Part shown: positions 45,307 through 56,524 of the stretch, piece by piece
Layout: each line of letters opens with the position of its first letter
Position numbering within the stretch: the first letter of the stretch is position 1
Assembly (NCBI GenBank): GCA_032622095.1
Contig: CP136065.1
Location: 216,238,151-216,302,150 of the forward strand
DNA from: Siphonodentalium dalli
Taxonomy: Eukaryota; Mollusca; Scaphopoda; Gadilida; Siphonodentaliidae
Direction of reading: 5' to 3'
DNA length: 64,000 bases
Position numbers and translations under genes: made by a program
The notes under the pieces: generated by a model
Seen by the model: only the letters and a program-made list of their open reading frames with translations
Told to the model about the DNA's origin: nothing
The model's database searches: none

Positions 45307-46675
45307 TAGTTGTACTGCAGATTTTCAGTCACAATGATTCAGCATGTGTGGTCCTGTGTGACCTTGGCAGTATAAATTCTGCAGTGATACTCTGCTATAT
45401 TTGATGGGGATCTGTACAAGGGTTTGTCTGGTTTCGAAAGTGCGCACATATTCATATATATCTTTGGTGATCTTCCACGCATCAACACGATCAAATTATA
45501 GTCTAAAGAACAGGGTATGTGGCATTATCTCATGCACATGGTAATTTGATGAATTTTGATCACAAGTGAGTCTATGCCGACTTAATATAGGCTACTGGGG
45601 GCATTTTAGATGAAAACTGCATTTAATAGTAAATTCAGTGGTAAATTTCTTTCTTTTTTTTGTACAATTTTTAAGTCATGCAATACACAGGTCCCCTGGT
45701 GCGACATCCCCACCATGAGTATATACATTAATACAAGGTTTATAACAATTGGACCCTACTCTTGCTATGAAAAATGCAATTACAGGCATCCTTACCAGGC
45801 TACATTGGTCCAAGTTCCCAAGTTGATCTAGTAAAATATTGACTCAGGATCCCAGGATGTTCAAATTTCATGAGAAAATCCATAATCTTCTACCCATGCA
45901 ATTATGGCAGCATGCCATCATTCAGAGCAGAATAATTCAGAATTTCACATAATTCTTTTTATGAGTAACATTCTTACATTTACTAGACAAGATTATGAGA
46001 TCCTGGTTACCGCAGTCCTGCATAACCATGAAAATATGATCAAACAAGCCTTATTGGGAACTGTCTGAATTATTAGAAATGACTAGACACTACATCAACT
46101 TGCAACTGACAATATTAAAATAAAATTTGATTCACGTGACTATGATCTATGTAGTTTCCTAGATTCAGTATCAGATTTAATTGTGAAATTGTAAAAACAA
46201 GTGTTTGGTGTTTTTATCTATTAATATGATCAGCAGTTTATTATTGGTTCCAGAAATTTTACAAATTCATCATTTTGAATGAAAAAGAGTAACTGATAAA
46301 ACATTGTGAAGAGATGATCAAATGGGTCAATAAATTGCCCAAAATTAGCAAATATTGCACCATATAGAAAAAAAGAACTCAAAAATGAGTGAAAACTACT
46401 ACAAAGCACAGGGCTCAGTGAATCTCAGAGTTAGCTAAATATCTACATAAATACACTAGGCAAAATATATAGCATTATTATAACAAGAATAATTTACCCC
46501 AACTGAGATTTGGGTTAAATGTGATCTTGCTCATTAGTAAAATATCCCTGTTCATTGCTTTGTGGGAGGGGAGTAATCCTGTAGTCCACATATTTAGCTA
46601 GATCTGAGTTTCACAGGTCCTATGGATGAGAGAGAATCTCATGAGAAAATGGATGCCATTTATTGTCTCCAAGTA
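45307..46675. other. Intergenic, no feature seen
   Basis: No supported gene or element. Confidence 0.4.
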
Positions 46676-46890
46676 CAGTAATGCCCTAAGTAATCGACTC
46701 CTTTAACCACAGCAGAATTATGGGTAACTTTTCAGGATTTAGTTGGAAATATGGTTTGTTGCCATACATCGGAAAGCTCTCGGTGAGAGCTTTCCGATGA
46801 ATGGCAACAAGCCATATTTCCGACTAAATCCTGAAAAGTTACCCATAATTCTGCTGTGGTTAAAGGAGTCGATTACTTAGGGCATTACTG
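46676..46890. mobile_element. Palindromic TA-type MITE (CAGTAATGCCC family), near-perfect
   Basis: TA flanks both sides. The arms pair almost perfectly over about 100 bases around GCTCTCGGTGAGAGC. Confidence 0.85.
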
Positions 46891-47553
46891 TATACATGTC
46901 ATGTGAGTGGATCAGGAGAGCATACTCATGTGAATGGATGCCATTCTTATTAAATTGAAAACATAACCTGTCTAATCAAGAAAGAATTGCTGTCTGTACA
47001 ATAGAGGGTTTGAGAAATAGTACACCATCTACTCCGGTACTGTATGCACAGATTCACAAATCTATTTATATCACAAACTGAAATTATATTCTCATCCCTT
47101 GAAAGTTTTGTATGAACAGTGACAAGAATTTAAATGACTTAAAGAGTTTATTAATAGGATATTAATTAATTGTAATTAATGTTCATTACATCACTAGGAG
47201 GATTGATTTCATTGCAAATTTCAAGGTAAAGTCTAATTTCTCCCATACTTGACTCACAATATCTATTGTTTCGCAAAAACTTTCAAAACACGAAGATAAT
47301 TCTGTCGTTATAAATATAAGCATCTACATCATTTTCAGTGCATACAGGAATAACATTGTAAGTTGGTAAACAACATTCTTGACATAATTTAGAAAACATT
47401 AAGAATATGTTGTTCATTTACTTGCAATTTTATGTGACCAAAAATAAAACATTTTTTCAGAAAAATGTTAAGTCTGAGATAAGTGTTAGCACATGACCAT
47501 CTAAAACATGATCAACTATAATAACTTTTTGTTTAGATGCCTACTGCCATGTA
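46891..47553. other. Intergenic, no feature seen
   Basis: No supported gene or element. Confidence 0.4.
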
Positions 47554-47766
47554 CAGTAATGCTTTAAATAATCGACTCCTTAACCACAGCAGAATTATGG
47601 GTAATTTTTCAGGATTTAGTCGGAAATATGGCTTGTTGCCATTCATTGGAAAGCTCTCACTGAGAGCTTTGCGATGAATGGCAACAAGCCATATTTCCGA
47701 CTAAATCCTGAAAAATTACCCATAATTCTGCTGTGGTTAAGGAGTCGATTATTTAGAGTATTACTG
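47554..47766. mobile_element. Palindromic TA-type MITE (CAGTAATGC family)
   Basis: Starts CAGTAATGCTTTAAATAATC and ends with the matching inverted sequence. Centre GCTCTCACTGAGAGC. Full-length copy with a few arm mismatches. Confidence 0.8.
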
Positions 47767-48242
47767 TGCATGCTATGGAATCATTATAATATTGCTTTAA
47801 TAATTTGATCATGAAGGGTTATTTATGCGATGTATTTTCTCATCCCCTCTATAGAAAAACACATTTTCAAACTGGATTTAACAACTTTTGGCATAAAAAT
47901 ATATAATAAAACTGATGACAAAATAACTTCATTATATACATAGCAGTCTGATGTCCCCTTTGCTCACGAAAATTATAATCCAGCACACCATCCATCTTGA
48001 AATTTGATAAGAAACCTGGACAAATATCGTAATAAGTTAATCTGGAATGACCTTAACCTTTTGGCGGGTGAGAAAGTCACATATAATGGCAATCATGGCA
48101 CATCCATGGGTGAATATATTTGGCCTATTCTAAGAAATAAATCATTGAATCAACATTATTTAAAAGCACAAATGAAAAACAAGGAGTACGCATCTAAGAT
48201 GCTTTTGTCAAGTTTTTTGGCAGTCGAACCAAACTTCTGCCA
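47767..48242. other. Flank and start of the GGATAACTCCGG array
   Basis: Nothing coding. An 80-codon open frame at 48004-48246 has no recognisable features and is probably chance. Confidence 0.35.
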
Positions 48243-49090
48243 ATAAGGTGCACAACTCCGGGAAAAAAAGTTGGACGGTGGTATATTATTGCAATAGACC
48301 TATATATACCAAATATCAATTATATCCGTTAATATTTCATTGAATTATCACACTAACAGTGATAAAATTGTGATTAAAATAGACAACTAAGACCGATAAC
48401 TCCGGAAAAAAAATTCGGACAAACCAGGTTTTCGAACTCGTACGAGATATTGTTGCAATAGACTCATATACCAATTATTGTTTAAATCGGTTAATATTTC
48501 ATTGAGTTTTCGCGCTAACGGTGATAACATTGCTAAAAATAGACAAACTAAGACCCATAACTCTGCAAAAAAAAATTCGGACAAACCTGGTTTTCGAACT
48601 CGTCCGAGATATTGTTGCAGGAGAGTCATATACCAAATATTGTTGAAATCGGTTAATATCTCATCGAGTTATCGCGCTAACGGTGATAAAATTGCTAAAA
48701 ATAATCGGTTAATATTTCATCGAGTTATCACGCTAACGGTGATAAAATTGCTAAAAATAGACAACTAAGACCCATAACTCCGGAAAAAAAATTCGGACAA
48801 ACCTGGTTTTCGAACTCGTCCGAGATATTGTTGCAAGAGTCTCATATACCAAATATTGTTGAAATTGGTTAATATTTGCGTGAGTTATCGCGCTAACTGT
48901 GAAAAACTTAACTAAAAACCATCTAAGATGGATAACTCTTGTAAAAAAGTTCGGACGTGACCCATTTTCTACAGGCAGTAAATAGTCATTGGGAGCAACT
49001 GCCATACCAAAAAGTTTTTGAATCCGTTCACAAATGTCAAAGTTATAAGGCATTCTTTAGGTCCTCCCGCCCGCCCGCAAACCGTCCCTC
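48243..49090 (+). repeat. 'CCATAACTCCGGAAAAAAAATTCGG' tandem repeat array
   Basis: About five units of 150-215 bases contain CATAACTCCGGAAAAAAA, CCTGGTTTTCGAACTCGTCC, GAGATATTGTTGCA, ATACCAAATATTGTTGAAAT and GAGTTATCGCGCTAACGGTG. The tail is CCCGCCCGCCCGCAAACCG. Confidence 0.7.
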
Positions 49091-49237
49091 GTCAAACCAT
49101 AAAAACTCGACTAAAAATAACGAAAAAAATATCAAACAGCATGATATCCATGAAAAATTCCCATTTAGGAGACAATTTTTCAAAGTTATTGCACAGTAGC
49201 ATAATATTAGAACTATCCTAAACGACATAAGTGTCTT

Positions 49238-49357
49238 TCACTGGCCAACCATATGGCGACATAAATATTGTTTCACTGGCCAACCATATGGTGACATAAA
49301 TGTTGTTTCATGGCCAACCATATGGCGACATAAATGTTGTTTCACTGGCCAACCATA
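49238..49357 (+). repeat. 35-bp tandem repeat, about 3.4 copies, interrupted by an element
   Basis: The unit starts TCACTGGCCAACCATATGGC and continues GACATAAATGTTGTT. The fourth unit breaks at CCATATG and resumes after the inserted element as TATGGTGACATAAATGTT at 50631. Confidence 0.85.
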
Positions 49358-49467
49358 TGTGACCCGTCATATCAAAACCAGTCATAAGTCGAAAAATATT
49401 TTATTTGAGATACGTGTTGCATGCTATAGAGTGTGATAGTGATAAGAGCTTTACATATGTCAAACAC

Positions 49468-49591
49468 TTAACCCTTTGAGTGCCAGGTCGATTTTTGTAT
49501 CAATCCATATACCCTGTGCCAATGCATTCTCTTATATATGCGAGTCGACCATAGGTCTCCTCGCATATATAAGAGAATGCATTGGCCTAAC

Positions 49592-49628
<37 letters not shown>

Positions 49629-49715
49629 TTTTAATAATTTATTCTTATATTCTTTAACAGACTTATTTTGTAGGTTTAGGGCCGATGAGATCGGCCCCTG
49701 GCACTCAAAGGTTAA
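49468..49715. mobile_element. TTAA-type element (CCCTTTGAGTGCCAGG ends) with hairpin cargo
   Basis: TTAACCCTTTGAGTGCCAGG on the left, CCTGGCACTCAAAGGTTAA on the right. It carries one CCCTGTGCCAATGCATTCTC hairpin and a T-run of about 34. Nested in 49358-50630. Confidence 0.8.
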
Positions 49716-50039
49716 GGGGATACCTTGTTGCGGTCAAAAGTTATAGGATTTGAATGCCAGTGTCGACATGAACCGACAATTCCAGAGATAATCGCATTTA
49801 AAGACAACATATTAGCTAAATTCTAACTAAAAATACACCATTATATTTCCAAATTACAAAAGCACAAAAATAGACACAAATTCACTTCATGCTACTTTAT
49901 GTCGAAAGAGTAGAACTCTATACAAATGTGTCAAAAACAAAAATCATAATTTTTCCGGATCTTTTGCATTTTTTATTATATTTTATGTATTCACTCAATA
50001 TTAGAAATGCCAACTTACGACTGCTTTTGATATGGCGGG

Positions 50040-50617
50040 CAAGGCTTAAAATAAGTGGTCTGACACGGACAATTGTCAGATGCCAAATTAAAATTTATAG
50101 AGGTTGTCAGGCTCTGTTTTAAAACTGTCTGACATAATGTCAGGTTGAAATATTGACATATTTTTAAGGATAATATCACTGGTAATGTGAAATTTTGCAA
50201 AATAAATTGATATAGTATGCTGTTAAATAAAATTTAGTCTATTGGAGAGTAGTTTTTAATTATATTTTTTACCAAAATCTGTCTTTTACAGTTATATGAT
50301 TATTATAACTTGGCTGTCTACAAAATATTGGAATTGGAAAACTTATTGAACAAGCATTTCCTATAACCATAAATGAGCATGAATTTGGCAAGCATATTCA
50401 ATTTTGTTGCCAGGGTTTACATTATTTATTATAGTCAAAAAAGTGACAATTGACAAGAGGAACATTCTTGGGAGATAATAAATCATCATTAGTTTCACTT
50501 GGCATTATTTTGGGTGATAAAAAAGACATGTCAGGCCTCATTTTTAAATGTCAGTCCATGTCTGTTTGGTGCCTGACAATATGTCAGACAGTCAAATGAA
50601 AATTATTTTAAGGCTTG
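50040..50617. mobile_element. hAT-like element (CAAGGCTTAAAATAA ends)
   Basis: The ends CAAGGCTTAAAATAAGTGG and ATTATTTTAAGGCTTG are inverted, with GTCTGAC/GTCAGAC further in. ATGGCGGG is exactly duplicated outside (50032-50039 and 50618-50625), an 8-bp target duplication that falls inside the terminal repeat of the surrounding element. Confidence 0.85.
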
Positions 50618-50721
50618 ATGGCGGGTCACATATGGTGACATAAATGTTCTACCTGCCAAAGGGTCACGCATTTCCTTTCAGTTGCTTAAATCTTCCACGA
50701 CTTCCTGAAATTTTGCGAAAA

Positions 50722-50900
50722 CCCTGTGCCAATGCATTCTCTTATATATGCGAGTCTCCCATATGGAGCCTTGCATATATAAGAGAATACATTCGCCTAA
50801 CAATATTTACCTTCTCCTTGCAAGCCAGTGCATTCTCTTATATATGCAAGGCTCCCTATGATAGACTGGCATATATAATAGAATGCACTGGCACAGGATC
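50722..50900. mobile_element. CCCTGTGCCAATGCATTCTC double-hairpin element
   Basis: Outer ends CCCTGTGCCAATGCATTCTC and AGAATGCACTGGCACAGG. Two inner hairpins carry CTTATATATGC/GCATATATAAG. Flanking sequence (TTTCAG...TTCCTGAAATTTTGC on the left, TGGTGCACCAGTGCAGCTCC on the right) matches 52600-52858 in inverted order. Confidence 0.7.
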
Positions 50901-51115
50901 TTTAATGGTGCACCAGTGCAGCTCCCTTCCAGAAATAGAAATATGGTAGAAGAAACATCAGACACTGTACATGGCCCTATTGTTTTCTCTGGTAATGTGA
51001 AAAGTATTTCTTACAATGAATGATCTGATGGGAATGGTTTATATGTACAATGAGAAATGTAAACTTCATCTATAAAAAATGTTCAAGAAAGTGCACAGAT
51101 TTGAAGGCCTATACT

Positions 51116-51684
51116 CAGGGTTCGCGCTGCCACTTGCCAAATTTGCCAATGGCAAAAATAATTCACGTTTGGCAAAAAATATTTTCATTTGGCAAACATT
51201 TTGGCAAGTCACTTTTAAAACCTCAATCAATTTGAAAAATACTGGTCAATCAATACCATTAATTTCATGAAACTCTTACAACATAATTATATTATGGTGT
51301 TTTATAAGGTTTAGGGAAAGTTAACACCTCTCTTAAGACGCAATTAATCTGATAGCATTAGTACCGGTGGTTGGAGGGATTTAGAGCTAATCCTCCTGTG
51401 ATTCTGTTGGAGAAACCCTTCTACCATTGTATTGTTCGGTGATTGGCTTATTGTGGTATGATAAACCTCAATAGAGATGCGAGTATAATTAATTATTACC
51501 TAACTGCTTTTCTATCGATATCAAAAGTGGTTCAAACCGCGAGTGTTGAAACATAAGACTTAAGGTTGCAGAAAATTATACTATCGTGGATAGCATTTAG
51601 CAATTGCTAAAATAATTTTGCAAAAAATATTTTCATTTGGCAAATTATTTGGCAAAAGTAAATTTCGGTCCAGCGCGGACCCTG
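51116..51684. mobile_element. hAT-like element (CAGGGTTCGCGCTG ends)
   Basis: The ends CAGGGTTCGCGCTGCC and CCAGCGCGGACCCTG are inverted. CCTATACT is exactly duplicated on both sides (51108-51115 and 51685-51692). Internal repeats ATATTTTCATTTGGCAAA near both ends. No transposase in 569 bp. Confidence 0.85.
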
Positions 51685-51802
51685 CCTATACTAATTAGTT
51701 ATTCCGAAATGAAGCTAATCTGCTATAGTGGTGTGCAGATGGGTCAATTTGTCCCTATTTTCCCCAGGGATAAACCAGTATGCTTATGTCCCAACAGCAT
51801 AT

Positions 51803-52201
51803 TTAACCCTTTACCCAACAAACCGGCCAAAACCGGCCAAATAAAGCTTCAACAGCCTAAAATATCTTCGGTCTGTCTCAATAAAACCATACAAATATGG
51901 ATATCATTGGAACCGGCTCATTGACCACATTGTGATAGTTACAGTTATGCCCTGTGCCCATGCATTCTCTTATATATGCGAGGCGACCATAGGTCGCCTC
52001 GCATATATAAGAGAATGCATTGGCCTAAAAAAATCTTATTTTAACACTTTTTACCATTTTTTCTTACATTCTTTAACAATTTTATAATTTTTAATGTGTT
52101 AAGCCAATGCATTCTCTTATATATGCGAGGCGACCTATGGTCGACTCGCATATATAAGAGAATGCATTGGCACAGGGCCCTTCTGTTGGGTAAAGGGTTA
52201 A
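51803..52201. mobile_element. TTAA-type element (CCCTTTACCCAACA ends) with double hairpin cargo
   Basis: TTAA ends, ACCGGCCAAATAAAGCTTCA left arm, then the two CCAATGCATTCTC hairpins and the right end TTCTGTTGGGTAAAGGGTTA. It lacks the right ACCGGCC arm, as 44373-44762 does. Confidence 0.85.
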
Positions 52202-52599
52202 AGTATATTTACTGATTATAATGGTGTTCTTACTCAATATAATGGTATTATAAATGGGGTCTTGTGTTGCACGGTACTTATTGGATCAGAGAAGGGTGAT
52301 GTTGGTGTTTAAATTTAAATTCAGCCATTGTTACTTCTCCATCATAGATAACAGTACACTTCTCCCTAATAACCAAACTAGGAGAAGTGACTTCTCCCAA
52401 TTTGAAACCTCCAGGCTGGGTACCTGACATGATTGTCTACTTAATTATACCTGTGAGGCAAGTGCCGGAGGAAAAGTTTTTATTTAAAAAGCTAGACACA
52501 TTTGTCATTTCTGTCATGGTCACCAACAAAAATAATGCAATTTTATATTATATTTGGTTATTTTAACTATAAAATATATTTTTTCATTTAATTTGAGGC
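52202..52599. other. Intergenic, no feature seen
   Basis: Only a small inverted ACTTCTCC/GGAGAAGT pair near 52335-52395. Confidence 0.35.
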
Positions 52600-52858
52600 T
52601 TAACCCTTTTGTGACGGAGCTGCACTGGTGCAGCATTAAAGACCCTGTGCCAGTGCATTATCTTATATATGCGAGTCTCTCATATGGAGCATATATAAGA
52701 TTAATGCACTGGCTTTCAAGGTCAAGGTAAACAGTGTTAGGCCAATGCATTCTCTTATATATGCGAGGCGCCTCAATGGGAGACTCGCATTTATAAGAAA
52801 ATGCATTGGCACAGGGTTTTTGCTAAATTACAGGAAGCTCCAGTCATGAAAGGGTTAA
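52600..52858. mobile_element. TTAA-type element (CCCTTTTGTGACGGAGC ends) with hairpin cargo
   Basis: The left end TTAACCCTTTTGTGACGGAG is mirrored by GTCATGAAAGGGTTAA. The cargo is again a CCCTGTGCCAGTGCAT...GGCACAGGG double hairpin with altered stem sequences. Confidence 0.8.
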
Positions 52859-53251
52859 CAAGATGAAATTAATAGTGATTTTTTTACTTTTAAAATTCCA
52901 ACTTAATCTGTTTGAATCTGTGCACTGACCTGAAGATAATGTTAAAAATATATTCATGTGATTAAAGCAAGATTTATCTTGATGAATGATACATATATAC
53001 ATTTATCCCTTAAAAGATTCATTTTGGCTTTAGTGCAGTATGCCCTGTATACTCACAAATTGGTCTGAGTTTTCTAGACAAAACATTAGGATTTTGAAAT
53101 TTGAATCTTAGCAGAATCCAAATATCCGACTTGGAAGAATTGAGAAATAATAGCTCCGTTGTTCTTCTTGTACATCTTCAGAACTAAGGTTTCCTGTACA
53201 TTGATAAAAGACAGCATTCACAAATCCTTGTATTTATATTATAAAGTTATT
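52859..53251. other. Intergenic, no feature seen
   Basis: No supported feature. Confidence 0.35.
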
Positions 53252-53396
53252 ATGCAATGTTGTGTACAGTATGTGTTTTTCTTGTACGAGTCCAGGTTGT
53301 GGTGAAAAGCCATACATGTTGAGTCCAATATGACTTTTCTCCACAACCTGGACGAGTACAAGAAAACACTTACTGTACACAACATTGTATAATGAC
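53252..53396. repeat. Inverted repeat (about 60-bp arms)
   Basis: The left arm ACAATGTTGTGTACAGTATGTG-type sequence through CTTGTACGAGTCCAGGTTGT pairs with ACAACCTGGACGAGTACAAG through TGTACACAACATTGTATAAT. A GAGTCCAATATGACTTT loop motif recurs twice just outside (53466 and 53485). Confidence 0.75.
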
Positions 53397-53701
53397 ATTT
53401 TTGTTATCTATCTCTATGTTTATCCAAATGATGCCACACAGAGTCCTGATAATTTTTATAAAAGTGAGTCCAATATGACTTTCGGGAGTCCAATATGACT
53501 TTTTCCCCAGATTATTATGTGATGGCTTTTGCCCAATCAGAATTAGTGTTAGTTCCTTGAGCTTATAGTATATATATATATATCTGTCTGATAAGAATTT
53601 CATTTAAAATATTTAAAGAAGAACACTGGCAAAATCCTTCGACATATGACACACCAACTAAAAACATTAAAAGCGCAAATTGTCTCCAAAAAGATCTATT
53701 A

Positions 53702-54165
53702 TTAACCCTTTGAGTGCCAGGTCCGATTTTTGTATCAACCCATATACCCTGTGCCAATGCATTCTCTTATATATGCGAGTTGACCATAGGTCGCCTCACA
53801 TATATAAGAGAATGCATTGGCCTAACAATTTTTCATCATTTGTTATTATTTTTAACAAGTTTATACAATTTTAATATTTTTTTCTTATATTCTTTAACAG
53901 ACTTATTTTGTAGGTTTAGTGCCAGGGAATCTTAGGTTTTTCATGGGCATCAAAATTATTACTACGAATACTTGGTGATAGTTTTGAGCTATAACATGCC
54001 CCTAAGGTTTTATCCAGTTTGTTTTTAAATTCGCTATAGCATGCTTAAGCATACCCAAAAATAATTCAACCCAAAGAAATCTAAAAAAAAATAAAATATT
54101 TATAATTTTATAATTTTTTTAGGGCCGATTTTACAGACCGTAAATTAGGGCACTGAAAGAGTTAA
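53702..54165. mobile_element. TTAA-type element (CCCTTTGAGTGCCAGG ends) with hairpin cargo
   Basis: TTAACCCTTTGAGTGCCAGG on the left and GGGCACTGAAAGAGTTAA on the right. One CCCTGTGCCAATGCATTCTC hairpin follows the left arm CATATA, at the same position as in 49468-49715. The right half is expanded by AT-rich sequence. Confidence 0.7.
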
Positions 54166-54672
54166 GCCAATGGAGCCGAAACATCAGACTCTGGAATTCT
54201 AACAAATTTTTTCAGAGGTCGATCTGATGATGTACTATAAGTCTGCAAGAAGAATAAATATCAACACGGTTAGGAATCACATGGTCACAAGTTCAAATAT
54301 AAATGGCATATTTTGAAAATATATTCAGAAAAAAATGAGGAAATGTCTAATAAAGGTCCACAGTAATTTTATATTGATGAGCATATGTACATTTATATTC
54401 TGAATGATGATTTGACACCCAATTTATACAAAAATTATCAGTAGTTTTTCATTAATATTCTTACCAACGTTTCCTATCAAACAATTTTTGGAAGCATTGG
54501 TTCTGTACCATGGGCCTTTATGAAAAATTATATAAATTTTTTTCTGAATCTTAGAAAATCCACCATTTTTATTTCAACTGAGACCACATTAATCCCAAGC
54601 ATGATCAGATAGTGTCCTGAAACATAATTTCTGATATCTAGAAAACTTAGCCAAGAGCCACACGAAAATTTA
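54166..54672 (-). other. Probable 3' untranslated region/flank of the SLC6 gene
   Basis: Downstream of the SLC6 stop codon on the minus strand. No definite polyadenylation site could be placed. Confidence 0.35.
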
Positions 54673-54873
54673 TCACAGTCGTTTTGAGAAATTGTGTTCG
54701 TCAGTGAGAGGTTGTTGCTGCTGTGTATAAACGTTGTTTTTTCCGATATCATGAACAATTGTTCTTGCAAACATAGCTGTTCGTTCTTGTTCCAGCGACT
54801 GTAGATATTTCTCTCTGTGGCACTCCACAGCAGGCCCCCAGTCTGCTGCCGGCTTCATGGATTTCTTGATCCT
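54673..54873 (-). CDS. SLC6 transporter, terminal exon (cytosolic C-terminal tail)
   Basis: The acceptor TTTCAG (just above 54873) is followed by AGGATCAAG, giving RIKKSMKPAADWGPAVECHR and a tail ending NFSKRL then TGA (54673-54675), 66 residues. The WGPA-containing segment after TM12 is typical of SLC6 transporters. It joins the previous exon in phase 0 (TLIE|RIKK). Final exon of a gene whose earlier exons lie at 56196, 58764, 62389 and beyond the window. Confidence 0.88.
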   Translation of the reverse strand, partial: RIKKSMKPAADWGPAVECHREKYLQSLEQERTAMFARTIVHDIGKNNVYTQQQQPLTDEHNFSKRL

Positions 54874-55065
54874 CTGAAACGTTTTTCAGATCGTTGAATA
54901 TATGTGAATGAAACCCACTAAAAAACTTGTTCTGTCCTGATAAGTTTAGTTGGCAGTTTTCCCCAAATTAAACCCTTTCAATTATTGTGTTCAGTACTGG
55001 TAAATATCTTCATGCATGAATCCACCCAATCACGTCACATCAAAGTGAGATTTATTTAAGAACTG

Positions 55066-55205
55066 GATGTTGATTTGATTGCGTTCCAGAGTATGGATGC
55101 AAGTTGGTCTGACATTTTGTGTTTAACGCGAAAGTGTTCCACACATACAAATTGTTGAACCAACTTGCATCCATACTCTATGTAACGCAACAAAATCAAC
55201 ATCCA
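55066..55205. repeat. Inverted repeat inside SLC6 intron
   Basis: The left arm GGATGTTGATTTGATTGCGT through GAGTATGGATGCAAGTTGGT pairs with ACCAACTTGCATCCATACTC through CAAAATCAACATCC. The loop is about 50 bases. Confidence 0.75.
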
Positions 55206-55721
55206 TTACTTATATTTACACTCAACCAAGTCAACTAGCAGATTAAAAGAACATTAAGTGCCCATTTCCAACGTTATTCTCTTGACTTGACAGAACTTGA
55301 TGCAATTTGCATCTACACAAAAATTTATGCAAGTTGGGGTCAGCACGCGACATCATGTGATGTAATTTTGACCAACCAATGTCCTGCATTCACGTTCCAC
55401 AACGTGAATGCATGTGTAAATATTTATTCTATGAACCCAGTGAAGGAATAGTCTCAAAATGATATGTTGAAAAGAATGGACATGGATACTAGATGGCCAT
55501 AAATTTTCAAATTAAATATATATATTTTTTTTTATTCTGGAAACACCATAACTTTTTTTAAATCCCAACTGAAAATAATATTTCATTTCAGATGAATTTT
55601 TACTACAAATATTCCTTGGAAAATACATGAATGAATGAATAAATATTTAAAATTTTATAGGCATTTGAGTGCTAATATTGCAACCCTGGGTATTCACGGA
55701 GAAATGGATTACCAATGTTCA

Positions 55722-56127
55722 GAAGGCCAAAAAAAAAAACCTCTTTGTTTCCGATACCCTACCTGGCTGAGATTTTCTTGCCTGCCTCAATTTTTTTTTT
55801 CAATTTTCTCCAGAAGGCTAGTCAAAAGTTACCTGTTACAGTGTCAATGTGAATATGTATTGTTTTTTCCCCAATCCCGAAAGCAAAAATAAGTCAGTTA
55901 TTGGTAGAGATCATACTGCAGAGTGAATGAATTCAAGGGACAGCATGTTTTTACCCAATGCTTGGCTCATTTTCAATGCTAATTGATCTACCATATTCCA
56001 TGGGACCGTGACTACACTATTATATCACTTACGGCTGAAAGATTTAAAAAAAAAAAATCCCTGCCTGCCTGTCTGGAAAATTATCCCATTGTTATCGGAA
56101 ACAGGGAAGTTTTTTGTTTTTGCCTAA
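55722..56127. mobile_element. Poly-A/GGCC inverted-end repeat, copy 2
   Basis: Starts AAGGCCAAAAAAAAAAACCT then CTTTGTTTCCGATACCC. Ends ATCGGAAACAGGGAAG then TTTTTGCCTAACTC. Same end pair as 1913-3123, but only about 400 bp. Confidence 0.5.
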
Positions 56128-56195
56128 CTCAAGATGACTAAATTCCTCAAAGCTATTGTGATTGGTAAACAAAGAAGATAAATACTGATACTCAC

Positions 56196-56363
56196 TTCAA
56201 TGAGCGTACCATCAACTTTTGTGAGTTGGATGGCTGCACATATTGGGATGGGAAGTAACGAGCAGAGTCCCAGCATCCATCCGACAACGATAGCCCATCC
56301 TGGATATTTATAATCTCCATATGTCACGGGACTGAGTGACGCCACACTGAATAACCACACAAA
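56196..56363 (-). CDS. SLC6 transporter, penultimate exon (TM11-TM12)
   Basis: The acceptor TTTGTAG and donor GAA|GTGAGT enclose 56 whole codons. The product FVWLFSVASLSPVTYGDYKY then PGWAIVVGWMLGLCSLLPIP has the SLC6 TM11 end, the extracellular Y..Y-P-W box and TM12. It joins upstream TPATIL and downstream RIKK in phase 0 on both sides. The acceptor and the first third of this exon are duplicated just upstream (56401-56524), creating a decoy acceptor. Confidence 0.92.
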
Positions 56364-56400
56364 CTACAAATAGACAAAGTCACCATGAGTTGATGACACC

Positions 56401-56524
56401 ATGAATAAGCCTGGATATTTATAAAAAATCTCCATATGTCACGGGACTGAGTGACGACACACTGAATAACCACACAAACTACAAATAGACAAAGTCACCA
56501 TGAGTTGATGACACCATGAATAAG
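56401..56524 (-). pseudogene. Partial duplicate of the SLC6 exon start with its splice acceptor
   Basis: This 111-115 bp unit repeats 56297-56405, covering the intron end, the TTTGTAG acceptor and about 60 bases of coding sequence. A 4-base insertion (AAAA after TTTATA) and the lack of the exon end put a stop shortly after TYGDFL. If spliced to, it would truncate the transporter. Its outer border reads AAGCCTGGATATT, which resembles the CAAGCCTGCAAATA tip of the MITE that follows. Confidence 0.8.

Larger units (their letters stand above)
49358..50630. mobile_element. TA-flanked element (TGTGACCCG ends) hosting two further insertions
   Basis: The left end is TGTGACCCGTCATATCAAAA and the right end ATGGCGGGTCACA, with TA on both sides (49356-49357 and 50631-50632). 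The right subterminal part ACTTACGACTGCTTTTGATA sits at about 50012, separated from the tip by the hAT-like insertion at 50040-50617. A TTAA element sits at 49468-49715. The sister copy 57753-58138 has the same ends. Confidence 0.8.
54874..56195 (-). other. SLC6 intron
   Basis: Bounded by GTGAGT on its 5' side (minus strand, at 56195) and TTTCAG on its 3' side. It contains the inverted repeat 55066-55205 and the repeat 55722-56127. Confidence 0.8.

Noticed and set aside
49238-49357. Regular short repeats resembling a CRISPR array
   Set aside because: Units are contiguous 35-mers without spacers, in animal DNA.
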